Below are positions 17,830 through 25,292 of a stretch of 46,426 nucleotides of DNA, piece by piece. The DNA comes from Brevundimonas sp. Lineage in GTDB: Bacteria; Pseudomonadota; Alphaproteobacteria; Caulobacterales; Caulobacteraceae. Every line of letters starts with the position of its first letter. The first letter of the stretch is position 1. Both the position numbers and the translations under genes were made by a program. The stretch is taken from the NCBI RefSeq assembly GCF_004210735.1, contig NZ_SDZL01000019.1, positions 1 to 46,426 of the forward strand, read 5' to 3'. The notes under the pieces were generated by a model, which had not been told where the DNA came from, ran no database searches, and worked only from the letters and a program-made list of their open reading frames with translations.

Positions 17830-18315
17830 ATGGCGACCGCCGACGATCATCGCACCTATTCGATCCGCCAGTTGTGCCGCGAGTTCGGCGCGACCGCCCG
17901 CGCCCTGCGTTTCTACGAGGACAAGGGTCTGCTGACCCCCGCCCGCAAGGGGCAGACGCGGGTCTACGACGCCCGCGACCGGGCGCGGCTGAAACTGATC
18001 CTGAGGGGGCGCCGGATCGGTTTCACCCTGCAGGAGATCCAGGAGATGCTGGATCTGTATGACCGCAAGGATCACAACGCCCACCAGATGGCCGTGGCCC
18101 TGCGTCGTCACCGCGCCCAGGTCGAGGCGCTGAAACAACAGCTCGAAGACATCGAGGGCGCTATCCAGACGGCCGAAGAGGCCTGCGCCTGGATGGAGTC
18201 CAAACTGGGCGAACACCGCCCTGACCTTCTGCCCGGAGCCGAGGAGTACGCGCGTCTGCTGCGCGAGCGCCTGAGCCCCGACAACCAGCACCAGCCCTTC
18301 AAAGCGAGAGCCTGA
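17830..18315 (+). CDS. MerR-family transcriptional regulator, LiuR-like
   Basis: This 161-residue protein has an N-terminal winged-helix DNA-binding domain (YSIRQLCREFGATARALRFY, then EDKGLLTP and TRVYDARDRARL), a MerR helix pair (RRIGFTLQEIQEMLDLYD) and a long dimerisation coiled coil (~85-130). It lacks the Cys arrays of metal-sensing MerR proteins. The overall pattern matches regulators of acyl-CoA catabolism such as LiuR. Its gene ends 2 bases before the start of an acyl-CoA dehydrogenase gene, so the two are surely co-transcribed, and a candidate operator lies just upstream. The inducer is likely an acyl-CoA or degradation intermediate, which is inference from context. Confidence 0.88.
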   Translation: MATADDHRTYSIRQLCREFGATARALRFYEDKGLLTPARKGQTRVYDARDRARLKLILRGRRIGFTLQEIQEMLDLYDRKDHNAHQMAVALRRHRAQVEALKQQLEDIEGAIQTAEEACAWMESKLGEHRPDLLPGAEEYARLLRERLSPDNQHQPFKARA

Positions 18316-18317
18316 CC

Positions 18318-20099
18318 ATGGCCTACAAGGCGCCTGTCCGTGACCTGAGTTTCGTTCTGCACGACGTGCTGCAGGTCGAACGCTACGCCAACCAACTGGG
18401 CGACATCGACCTGTCGCGCGACCTGATCGACCAGGTGATCGCGGAAGGCGGCAAGTTCGCCGAAGAGGTCATCGCCCCGATCAACCGGTCGGGCGATCAG
18501 GAAGGCTGTCATATCGACGGTGACGTGGTGACCACGCCCAAGGGGTGGAAGGAAGCCTATCACCAGATGGTCGAAGCCGGCTGGCCCAGCCTGGGCTTCA
18601 GTCCGGAATACGGCGGTCAGGGCCTGCCCTCGATCGTGTCGATGGCGGTGGGTCAGTTCACGGCCGGTGCCTCGGCCGCCTTTTCCATGTACCCGGGCCT
18701 GACGGGCGGCGCCTATCACGGGATCGAGGCCAGCGCCTCGGACGAGATCAAGCAGAAATATCTGCCGAAGATGGCGACGGGCGAATGGACCGGCACCATG
18801 AACCTGACCGAACCGCAGTGCGGCACGGATCTGGGCATGGTCCGCACCAAGGCTGTGCCGAACGGCGACGGCTCCTATTCGATCACCGGCCAGAAGATCT
18901 GGATCTCGGCGGGCGAGCACGACTTCGCCGACAACATCATCCACACGGTGCTGGCCCGCATCGAAGGCGCACAAGCCGGGATCAAGGGCCTGAGCCTGTT
19001 CGTGGTGCCCAAGTTCCTGGTCAATGAGGACGGCTCCATCGGCGAGCGCAACGGCGTGTCCTGCGCCGGGCTGGAGCACAAGATGGGCATTCACGGCAAC
19101 GCCACCGCCGTCATGGCCTACGAGAACGCCAAAGGCTGGCTCATCGGCGACGAAGGCCGCGGCATGAACAACATGTTCGTGGTCATGAACGAGGCGCGCC
19201 TGGGCACCGGTCTGCAAGGCCTGGCCATCGGCGACGCCGCCTATCAGGCTGCGGTCGAGTTCGCCAACGACCGTCTGCAGGGCCGCGCCCTGACCGGCGC
19301 CAAGAACCCGGACGGCCCGGCCGACCCGATCATGGTCCATCCCGACGTGCGCCGGATGCTGCTGGAGTCGAAAGCCTTCGTCGAAGGCGGCCGCGCCTTC
19401 ATCCTGTGGACTGCGCTGCAGGCCGACCTGCAGAAGTCCTCGGACGAGGCCACGGCGACCAAGGCCAAGGACTACATGGGCCTGATCACGCCGGTGCTGA
19501 AGGCCTATCTGACCGACAAAGGCTTCCACGTCGCCAGCCTGGCGATGCAGGTGCACGGCGGCTCGGGCTACACCGAACACTTCCCCGCCTCGCAGTATCT
19601 GCGCGATGCGCGCATCACCATGATCTACGAGGGCACCAACGGCATTCAGGCGCTGGACCTGGTCGGCCGCAAGCTGCCGTCGAACGGCGGCCGGGCGATC
19701 ATGAGCTGGTTCGCCGACATCGACGCCTTCGTGTCGGAAAACGGCGCCGAGGGTCCGGTGAAGCCGTTCATCGACGGCCTGGCCGAGTCGAAGAAGAAGC
19801 TGCAGGAAGCCACCATGTGGCTGATGCAGAACGGCATGGCCAATCCGGACAACGCCGCCGCCGCCTCGACCGACTATCTGCATTTGTTCGGCCTGAACGC
19901 CCTGGCCTATCTGTGGGCCCAGACGGCGAAGGCGGCGCAAGCGAAAATCGACGCCGGCGACACCGATCCTTTCTACGCCACCAAGCTGATGACCGGCCGC
20001 TACTTCGTCGAGCGCATCCTGCCCGACGCCGAGGCGCACCTGACGAAGCTGAAAACCGGCGCCGAGGTGTTGATGCAGATGCCGGCCGAGGCGTTTTAG
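18318..20099 (+). CDS. Acyl-CoA dehydrogenase, long (DmdC/FadE-like) form
   Basis: This 593-residue flavoenzyme carries an N-terminal extension (YKAPVRDLSFVLHDVL) and a C-terminal extra domain (~470-590), typical of the class that includes methylmercaptopropionyl-CoA dehydrogenase DmdC and related fatty acyl-CoA dehydrogenases. Visible motifs are EYGGQGLP, the FAD/substrate segment MNLTEPQCGTDLG, the signature HGGSGYTEHFPASQYLRDA, and ITMIYEGTNGIQALDL carrying the expected catalytic Glu. It introduces a trans double bond into acyl-CoA and passes electrons to ETF. Substrate chain type cannot be fixed from sequence. It is translated right after the MerR regulator gene (2-base gap). Confidence 0.93.
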   Translation: MAYKAPVRDLSFVLHDVLQVERYANQLGDIDLSRDLIDQVIAEGGKFAEEVIAPINRSGDQEGCHIDGDVVTTPKGWKEAYHQMVEAGWPSLGFSPEYGGQGLPSIVSMAVGQFTAGASAAFSMYPGLTGGAYHGIEASASDEIKQKYLPKMATGEWTGTMNLTEPQCGTDLGMVRTKAVPNGDGSYSITGQKIWISAGEHDFADNIIHTVLARIEGAQAGIKGLSLFVVPKFLVNEDGSIGERNGVSCAGLEHKMGIHGNATAVMAYENAKGWLIGDEGRGMNNMFVVMNEARLGTGLQGLAIGDAAYQAAVEFANDRLQGRALTGAKNPDGPADPIMVHPDVRRMLLESKAFVEGGRAFILWTALQADLQKSSDEATATKAKDYMGLITPVLKAYLTDKGFHVASLAMQVHGGSGYTEHFPASQYLRDARITMIYEGTNGIQALDLVGRKLPSNGGRAIMSWFADIDAFVSENGAEGPVKPFIDGLAESKKKLQEATMWLMQNGMANPDNAAAASTDYLHLFGLNALAYLWAQTAKAAQAKIDAGDTDPFYATKLMTGRYFVERILPDAEAHLTKLKTGAEVLMQMPAEAF

Positions 20100-20106
20100 G
20101 CGGTCG

Positions 20107-20523
20107 CTACTCTGGGATCGGCATCAGCCGTGGCAAGTTGAGCCGATCCCTTTCAACCTTATAAGCCGCTTCGTCGAAGGGACCTTTGACCACATCCTGG
20201 GTCGATCCAGCAGAAGACCGAACGACGTAAAAATACTGGATCGGCTGTTCAGGATTGTCGGGCTTTCCGTCGAATGGCGCAAAGTCGTCAAAGGGAAGCC
20301 GCGCCGCCGCCAGATAGGTTTGATCGAAGCCGACCGCGACGACCGCGTGATCAACCAAGCCGACGCACCCGCCGCCGCCGTCCATTCTGCGGCACAGAGT
20401 TTTCATCGCGGGATCATCAACTGCGATGACACGGTAAGGCCCATCGATCTTGGCGTCACTGACATACCCGCAGCCAATCAGTGCAAAGAAAACGACTAAC
20501 GTTAACGGCAACCGCAAGAACAC
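20107..20523 (-). CDS. Small predicted lipoprotein, unknown function
   Basis: This 138-residue protein begins at ATG 20523 with a strong GGGAGG four bases upstream. The N-terminus is a lipoprotein signal with a LIGC lipobox (Cys18), followed by a Gly-rich stretch (MDGGGGCVGLVDHAVVAVG) and a soluble tail (FYVVRSSAGSTQDVVKGPF). I do not recognise the family. It is convergent with the long acyl-CoA dehydrogenase gene (7-base gap) and divergent from the second one. Codon use is less GC-biased than its neighbours, hinting at a strain-specific gene. Confidence 0.72.
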   Translation of the reverse strand: MFLRLPLTLVVFFALIGCGYVSDAKIDGPYRVIAVDDPAMKTLCRRMDGGGGCVGLVDHAVVAVGFDQTYLAAARLPFDDFAPFDGKPDNPEQPIQYFYVVRSSAGSTQDVVKGPFDEAAYKVERDRLNLPRLMPIPE

Positions 20524-20582
20524 ATCCGACCTCCCATCCAGCTGACTAGATAAACAGAAAATATCGCCCAGGAAACGCGACC

Positions 20583-21746
20583 ATGAACGTCCTCAACAGC
20601 CCCGAACCCGACTTCATGCAGGACGAGGAGATCACTCTCTTCTCGGACAGCGTCGCCAAATGGATCGACGAGCATGCGCCGCCCGAGAAATTCGCGCAGT
20701 GGATCGCCGACTCCTCGGTGCCGCGCGGCCTGTGGAACGCGGCGGGCGATGCGGGCCTGCTGGGCCTGTCGATGCCGGAGGAGAACGGCGGCTTCGGCGG
20801 CGACTATCGCCACGAGGTGGTGCTGATGCGCCAGCTGGGCTGGAAGGGCGCGGACCATTTCGGCATCAGCCTGCACAACGCCATCGTCATGCCCTACGTC
20901 TGGCACTACGGATCGGACGAGCAGAAGGCGCGCTGGCTGCCGCGCCTGCAATCGGGTGAACTGGTCGGCGCCATCGCCATGACCGAGCCGGGCGCCGGGT
21001 CCGACCTGCAAGGGGTCAAGACCACCGCCATCAGACAGGGCGACCACTATTTCCTGAACGGCTCCAAGACCTTCATCACCAATGGCCAGCTGGCCAATTT
21101 CATCATCGTGGTGGCCAAGACCGACCCGGCCGAGGGCGCCAAGGGCACGTCGCTGGTCGTCGTCGAGACCGACGGGCTGGAAGGCTTTGAGCGCGGCCGC
21201 AACCTGCACAAGATCGGCATGGAGGCGAACGACACCTCCGAACTGTTCTTCAACGATGTGAAGGTCCCGCTGGAGAACGTCATCGGCGGCGGCGAGGGCA
21301 TGGGCTTCGTCCAGCTGATGCAGCAGTTGCCGCAGGAGCGTCTGAACATCGCCGTCCAGGGCGTGGCCGCCGCCGAGCGGGGCCTTGAGGCGACGCTGGA
21401 CTACGTCAAGCAGCGCAAGGCGTTCGGCAAGCGGGTTATCGACTTCCAGAACACCCAGTTCAAACTGGCCGAGGTGAAGACCAAGCTGACCGTGGCCAAG
21501 GTCTTCGTCGACCACTGCATCGGCCTGCACCTGAAGGGGCAGCTGGACGCCGCCACGGCCTCGATGGCCAAATACTGGGTCACCGACATCCAGGGCGAAA
21601 CCATCGACGAGATGCTGCAGCTGTTCGGCGGCTACGGCTATATGAACGAGTACCCGATCGCCCAGCTGTACAAGGACGCCCGCGTCCAGCGCATCTATGG
21701 CGGCACCAACGAGATCATGAAGCTGCTGATCGCCCGGACGCTGTAA
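20583..21746 (+). CDS. Acyl-CoA dehydrogenase, standard length
   Basis: This 387-residue protein has normal acyl-CoA dehydrogenase length. It shows LGLSMPEENGGFGGDY, the flavin/substrate motif AIAMTEPGAGSDLQGVKT, FITNGQLANFIIVVAKT, the signature RKAFGKRVIDFQNTQFKLAE, and the C-terminal segment QLFGGYGYMNEYPIAQLYKD followed by RIYGGTNEIMKLLIAR. The catalytic Glu found in many members before GTNEI is Gly here (IYGGTNEI), as in those using a Glu elsewhere (isovaleryl-CoA and long-chain types), so the base may be the earlier Glu near ~residue 250. It oxidises acyl-CoA in beta-oxidation or branched-chain degradation. No other pathway gene is adjacent. Confidence 0.93.
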   Translation: MNVLNSPEPDFMQDEEITLFSDSVAKWIDEHAPPEKFAQWIADSSVPRGLWNAAGDAGLLGLSMPEENGGFGGDYRHEVVLMRQLGWKGADHFGISLHNAIVMPYVWHYGSDEQKARWLPRLQSGELVGAIAMTEPGAGSDLQGVKTTAIRQGDHYFLNGSKTFITNGQLANFIIVVAKTDPAEGAKGTSLVVVETDGLEGFERGRNLHKIGMEANDTSELFFNDVKVPLENVIGGGEGMGFVQLMQQLPQERLNIAVQGVAAAERGLEATLDYVKQRKAFGKRVIDFQNTQFKLAEVKTKLTVAKVFVDHCIGLHLKGQLDAATASMAKYWVTDIQGETIDEMLQLFGGYGYMNEYPIAQLYKDARVQRIYGGTNEIMKLLIARTL

Positions 21747-21762
21747 GGAACACGTGCAGCGC

Positions 21763-21802
21763 CTTGTCATCCCCGACGAAGCGAAGCGCAGATCGGGGAC
21801 GG
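21763..21802 (+). repeat. Palindromic element, left copy flanking the GIY-YIG gene
   Basis: This 40-base element folds into a stem of GTC-AT-CCCCGA paired with TCGGGG-AC around a loop GAAGCGAAGCGCAGA-like centre. It is in inverted orientation relative to the copy at 22211-22250, with 33 of 40 bases identical. Differences at element positions 12/33 and 14/31 are compensatory, so the stem is kept. It begins 16 bases after the acyl-CoA dehydrogenase stop. Confidence 0.85.
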
Positions 21803-21821
21803 CGGCGCAACGTCTTGACCG

Positions 21822-21854
21822 CTCCCGGACAACCCGCAAGGGTTGAGCCGGGAG
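21822..21854 (+). promoter_or_regulatory. Hairpin overlapping the ribosome site of the GIY-YIG gene
   Basis: CTCCCGG (21822-21828) pairs with CCGGGAG (21848-21854) and CAACCC (21830-21835) pairs with GGGTTG (21840-21845) around a GCAA loop. The right arm ends in GGGAG, the likely Shine-Dalgarno sequence 8 bases before ATG 21863, so folding would hide it. The same palindrome class is common in alphaproteobacterial intergenic DNA. Confidence 0.7.
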
Positions 21855-21862
21855 ACGGCGCC

Positions 21863-22195
21863 ATGCCCCAATGCTTCTACGTCTATCTGCTTGCCAGCGG
21901 CCCCTGCGGCTATCTCTATGTCGGCGTCACGAATGACCTCGTGCGCCGGGTGGCCGAGCATAAGTCCGGACAAATCCCTGGCTACACGACGGAACGTGGC
22001 ATCGACCAACTGGTCTGGTACGAGACGCATCAATACATCGACCAGGCGATCCTTCGCGAGAAACGCATCAAGCGATGGCTGCGAGAATGGAAGTTCGCGC
22101 TGATCGAGAAAGACAATCCACGCTGGCTCGACCTCCACGGCGAGGTGCGTGCGAAATGTGAGCCCGGTTCGGCTGCGCCGACCGGGCCTGGGTAG
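21863..22195 (+). CDS. Single-domain GIY-YIG endonuclease
   Basis: The start is ATG 21863, with GGGAG eight bases upstream; the longer open frame to 21764 runs through palindromic DNA. The 110-residue protein has the GIY-YIG pattern of the YhbQ/UPF0213 class: FYVYLLAS, LYVGVTNDLVRRVAEHKSG, the Tyr-Thr segment PGYTT, LVWYE with a metal-binding Glu, and AILREKRIKRWLREWK. Such proteins are small nucleases, alone or as domains of repair and mobile enzymes. Here the gene sits between inverted copies of a palindromic repeat, an arrangement suggesting a link between the nuclease and the repeats. Activity and target are unknown. Confidence 0.92.
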   Translation: MPQCFYVYLLASGPCGYLYVGVTNDLVRRVAEHKSGQIPGYTTERGIDQLVWYETHQYIDQAILREKRIKRWLREWKFALIEKDNPRWLDLHGEVRAKCEPGSAAPTGPG

Positions 22196-22210
22196 ATTGT
22201 CAGCTATGTC

Positions 22211-22250
22211 CCGTCCCGGCTCTCCTCTTCGCTGCGGCCGGGATGACAAG
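22211..22250 (-). repeat. Palindromic element, right copy flanking the GIY-YIG gene
   Basis: Read on the minus strand this is the same 40-base element as at 21763-21802 (33/40 identical, no gaps), with stem ATCCCGGC paired with GCCGGGA(C). It begins 15 bases after the nuclease stop codon and 26 bases before rsmE. The pair therefore forms an inverted-repeat bracket of 488 bases around the gene. Confidence 0.85.
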
Positions 22251-22276
22251 CACCGTCCGCCAAGTCATGTAGGATC

Positions 22277-22996
22277 ATGATCCGTCTGCACGTCACCTCC
22301 GCCCTCGCCCCCGGCGTCGCCGTCGCGCCGACGCTGGACCAGTCGCGCTATCTGACCCAGGTGATGCGGCTGAAGGTCGGGGACGATCTGCTGGTCTTCA
22401 ACGGCCGCGACGGGGAATGGCGCGCCAGCGTGGCCGAGGTGCTGAAGAAGGGCGTCATCCTGCGCGCCGGCGAACTGGTCCGGCCCCAGACCTATGGCCC
22501 CGACCTGGAGCTGATCGTCGCCGTGGTGAAGAAGGCGCGGGTCGAGACCATTGTGGAAAAGGCCGCCGAACTGGGCGCGCGCCGGGTGCGGCTGGTCATC
22601 ACCCAGCGCACCAATGCCGACCGCATCCGGCTGGACCGGCTGGACGCCATAGCGGAAGAAGCCGCTGAACAGACGGGTCGGCTGGACGTGCCGCAGGTCG
22701 ATGATCCGGTGAAGCTGGACGCCCTGCTGGATGGCTGGGACGCGACCCGCCGGCTGATGTTCTGCGACGAGACCGGGGGCGCGCCGGCGATCGGGGCGCT
22801 GGCGAAAGCGGGCGAAGGCCCGTGGGCGATCCTGATCGGACCCGAGGGTGGATTTTCGCCGGAAGAGGGCGAACGGCTGCGCGCCCTGCCCTTCGCCACC
22901 GCCGTATCGCTGGGGCCGCGCATCCTGCGCGCGGACACCGCCGCCATCGCCGCCATGACCCTGTGGCAGGCGGCGGCGGGCGACTGGGAACGATAA
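22277..22996 (+). CDS. rsmE: 16S rRNA (uracil-1498-N3)-methyltransferase RsmE
   Basis: This 239-residue SPOUT-class methyltransferase has an N-terminal PUA-like part (YLTQVMRLKVGDDLLVFNG) and the knotted SAM-binding core: KKARVETIVEKAAELGARR, LIGPEGGFSPEEGE and SLGPRILRADTAAIAAM. It methylates U1498 in the decoding centre of 16S rRNA. The ATG at 22277 follows AGGA. The gene is followed after 65 bases by gshA, a pairing often seen in alphaproteobacteria. Confidence 0.97.
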   Translation: MIRLHVTSALAPGVAVAPTLDQSRYLTQVMRLKVGDDLLVFNGRDGEWRASVAEVLKKGVILRAGELVRPQTYGPDLELIVAVVKKARVETIVEKAAELGARRVRLVITQRTNADRIRLDRLDAIAEEAAEQTGRLDVPQVDDPVKLDALLDGWDATRRLMFCDETGGAPAIGALAKAGEGPWAILIGPEGGFSPEEGERLRALPFATAVSLGPRILRADTAAIAAMTLWQAAAGDWER

Positions 22997-23061
22997 GCGC
23001 CGCGGGGGGCTTGAGCTTGGCGGCGCGGTCGCCCATCTAGCCGCGACAGCAGGGGTTACAG

Positions 23062-24423
23062 ATGGCCGACACCGCGCCGCTTTCGAGGGATCAACTGATC
23101 GGCGCCATGTCGAAAGGCATGAAGCCCAGGGATCAGTGGCGCATCGGCGCCGAGCACGAGAAATTCGGCTTCGACAAATCCACCCTGCGCCGCCCCGCCT
23201 ATGACGGTCCGAACGGTATCAAGGCGATGCTGGATGGCCTGACCCGCTTTGGCTGGAGCCCGGTCGAGGAGGCCGGCCACGTCATCGCCCTGGAGCGCAA
23301 GAACGCCGAGGGTTACGCCGCCTCGATCAGCCTGGAGCCGGGCGGCCAGTTCGAGCTGTCGGGCGCGCCGCTGAAGGACATCCACGACATCTGCAACGAG
23401 ACCGGCCAGCACCTGATGGAGGTCAAGCAGGTCGCGGACCAGCTGAACCTGGGCTTCCTGGGCGTGGGCTTCGACCCGATGTGGCGGCGCGAGGATGTGC
23501 CGGTCATGCCCAAGGGCCGCTATGACATCATGCGGGCCTACATGCCCAAGAAGGGTTCGCTGGGCCTGGACATGATGCTGCGCACCTGCACCATCCAGGC
23601 CAATCTCGACTTCGACTCAGAAGCCGACATGGTGCTGAAATTCCGCGCCAGCCTGGCGCTGCAACCCATCGCCACGGCCCTGTTCGCCTGTTCGCCGTTC
23701 ACCGAGGGCAAGCCGAACGGCTTCCTGTCGGCGCGCGCCAACGTCTGGACCGACACCGATCCGGATCGCACCGGCATGCTGGACTTCGTCTTCGCCGACG
23801 GCTTCGGGTTCGAGCGCTATGCCGACTATGCGCTGGACACGCCGATGTATTTCGCCAAGCGCGGCGAGACCTATGTCGATCTGTCGGGCCAGTCGTTCCG
23901 CGCCTTCATGGAGGGCCGACTGGACGCCCTGCCCGGCGATCGCGCCACGGCCAAGGACTGGGCCGACCACCTGACGACGCTGTTCCCCGAGGTGCGGCTG
24001 AAACAGTACCTTGAGATGCGCGGCGCCGACGGCGGCCCGTGGAGCCGGATCTGCGCCCTGCCCGCGCTGTGGGCCGGGATCCTGTATGACGCGCCGTCGC
24101 TGGCCGCCGCATGGGACCTGTGCAAGGACTGGGACATCGCCGATCACGAACGGCTGCGCCGCGACGTGACCCGCCTGGGCCTGAAGGCCGAGGTGGCGGG
24201 CCGCAGCGTCCGCGATATCGCCGTCGACATGGTCGCCATCGCCAAACAGGGCCTGAAGAACCGCGCCCGTTTCAGCGGCGGCATGGTCGACGAGCGCGGC
24301 TATCTGTCGGAACTGGAAGACATCGCCGACAGCGGGATCACCCCGGCCGACCGCCTGCTGGAGCTGTATCACGGCGACTGGCAAGGCGACGTCAGCCGCG
24401 TCTATCGGGACTTCGCCTACTGA
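23062..24423 (+). CDS. gshA: Glutamate-cysteine ligase (class resembling plant-type GshA)
   Basis: This 453-residue protein belongs to the GCS2 class used by alphaproteobacteria and plants. It has the N-terminal RIGAEHEKFGF (metal/ATP-binding Glu residues), SLEPGGQFELSGAP, LGVGFDPMW, MLRTCTIQANLDF, EVRLKQYLEMRGAD and RFSGGMVDERGYL. It makes gamma-glutamylcysteine, the first step of glutathione synthesis, in the cytoplasm. The start ATG 23062 follows AGGGG. It has the normal length and all recognisable motifs. Confidence 0.96.
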   Translation: MADTAPLSRDQLIGAMSKGMKPRDQWRIGAEHEKFGFDKSTLRRPAYDGPNGIKAMLDGLTRFGWSPVEEAGHVIALERKNAEGYAASISLEPGGQFELSGAPLKDIHDICNETGQHLMEVKQVADQLNLGFLGVGFDPMWRREDVPVMPKGRYDIMRAYMPKKGSLGLDMMLRTCTIQANLDFDSEADMVLKFRASLALQPIATALFACSPFTEGKPNGFLSARANVWTDTDPDRTGMLDFVFADGFGFERYADYALDTPMYFAKRGETYVDLSGQSFRAFMEGRLDALPGDRATAKDWADHLTTLFPEVRLKQYLEMRGADGGPWSRICALPALWAGILYDAPSLAAAWDLCKDWDIADHERLRRDVTRLGLKAEVAGRSVRDIAVDMVAIAKQGLKNRARFSGGMVDERGYLSELEDIADSGITPADRLLELYHGDWQGDVSRVYRDFAY

Positions 24424-24510
24424 CAGGCTGATCTTTCGGACTCACCCGTTGCAAGCTTGCGGCATTTCCACCCACAGGCATTATGGGGTGGCCTCTGGAG
24501 AGCGCCTGTC

Positions 24511-25224
24511 ATGGAAATCGCCACCGATCGCAGACTGTTCCTTGGCGGCGTGGTGGCGTTCGCCGCCCTGCCCGGCGCATCGCTGACGGAACCGGACCTG
24601 ACCGATCCAGCGGCGATCCAGGCCCACGTCGAAGGGCTGATCCACGAGTTTCTGGGCCGCATGCCCGGCACGCAAGATCTTGAAGCGCCGAGCGTCAACG
24701 TCGCGTTCACGCCGGGGCTTTCCTGGATGTCATCGACGCGGCCCCACGTCATGCATATCGCGGCATGGGAACAGTGCCCGCCCCCGGTCCAGGCCTTTTT
24801 CGCTTCCGTGCAGGACAATAGCGCGGGCGGAGACGCTGCAGACTTTTACCGAGCCGGCTTCTACAATTTTCTCATCCCGCACGAGATGTCGCATTTCGTC
24901 GACTACCAGCGCGGGCAGGGCCCTACGGCGAGCCAAAGGTATGAGAGCGAACTCAGGGCCAACAGGGTCGCAATCGCCTTCTGGATGGGCCGGCCCGGCG
25001 GTCTGGACTGGTTGACGGGCTTCGTACCGCAGATCGAGGCCGCCCTGGCCAGGCTGCCGATCCCCGTGCCGGCCGGCGCGGACGCCACGGCTTACTTCAA
25101 CGCAAACTATCAGACGTTGCTGGCCAATCCTGTCTCCTACGCCTGGTTCCAGTGGCGGATGGTTCTGGACGCCTGGGCGCGACGCGACGAGGCCGATTTC
25201 GCAACCTTGATCGGACGGGGCTGA
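24511..25224 (+). CDS. Probable Tat-exported protein with HExxH zinc-protease motif
   Basis: The chosen start is ATG 24511, with GGAG ten bases upstream, giving 237 residues. The N-terminus contains a twin-arginine motif (TDRRLFLGG) followed by a hydrophobic stretch (VVAFAALPGA), so export by the Tat system is likely. Residues 124-128 are HEMSH, a zinc-binding HExxH, in a helix followed by FVDYQRG, and an acidic residue in YESELRANRVAIAFW (Glu147) could be the third ligand, as in gluzincins. I do not recognise a named family. It lies between gshA and the DUF72 gene on the same strand. Protease activity is inferred from the motif only. Confidence 0.75.
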   Translation: MEIATDRRLFLGGVVAFAALPGASLTEPDLTDPAAIQAHVEGLIHEFLGRMPGTQDLEAPSVNVAFTPGLSWMSSTRPHVMHIAAWEQCPPPVQAFFASVQDNSAGGDAADFYRAGFYNFLIPHEMSHFVDYQRGQGPTASQRYESELRANRVAIAFWMGRPGGLDWLTGFVPQIEAALARLPIPVPAGADATAYFNANYQTLLANPVSYAWFQWRMVLDAWARRDEADFATLIGRG

Positions 25225-25292
25225 AGGCCGCCCGACGCACCGTTGCCAGGCCTTCCGGTTTCCTGCGATCCTGCGCGTGCAGGGAGTGAGAC

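Noticed and set aside
18108..20039. 643-codon open frame on the minus strand opposite the long acyl-CoA dehydrogenase
   Set aside because: The translation shows only compositional bias. The plus strand encodes a complete enzyme with conserved motifs.
21764..21862. Upstream extension of the GIY-YIG protein
   Set aside because: The extra 33 codons run through the left palindromic element and the hairpin, lack family similarity, and the ATG at 21863 has a good ribosome site.
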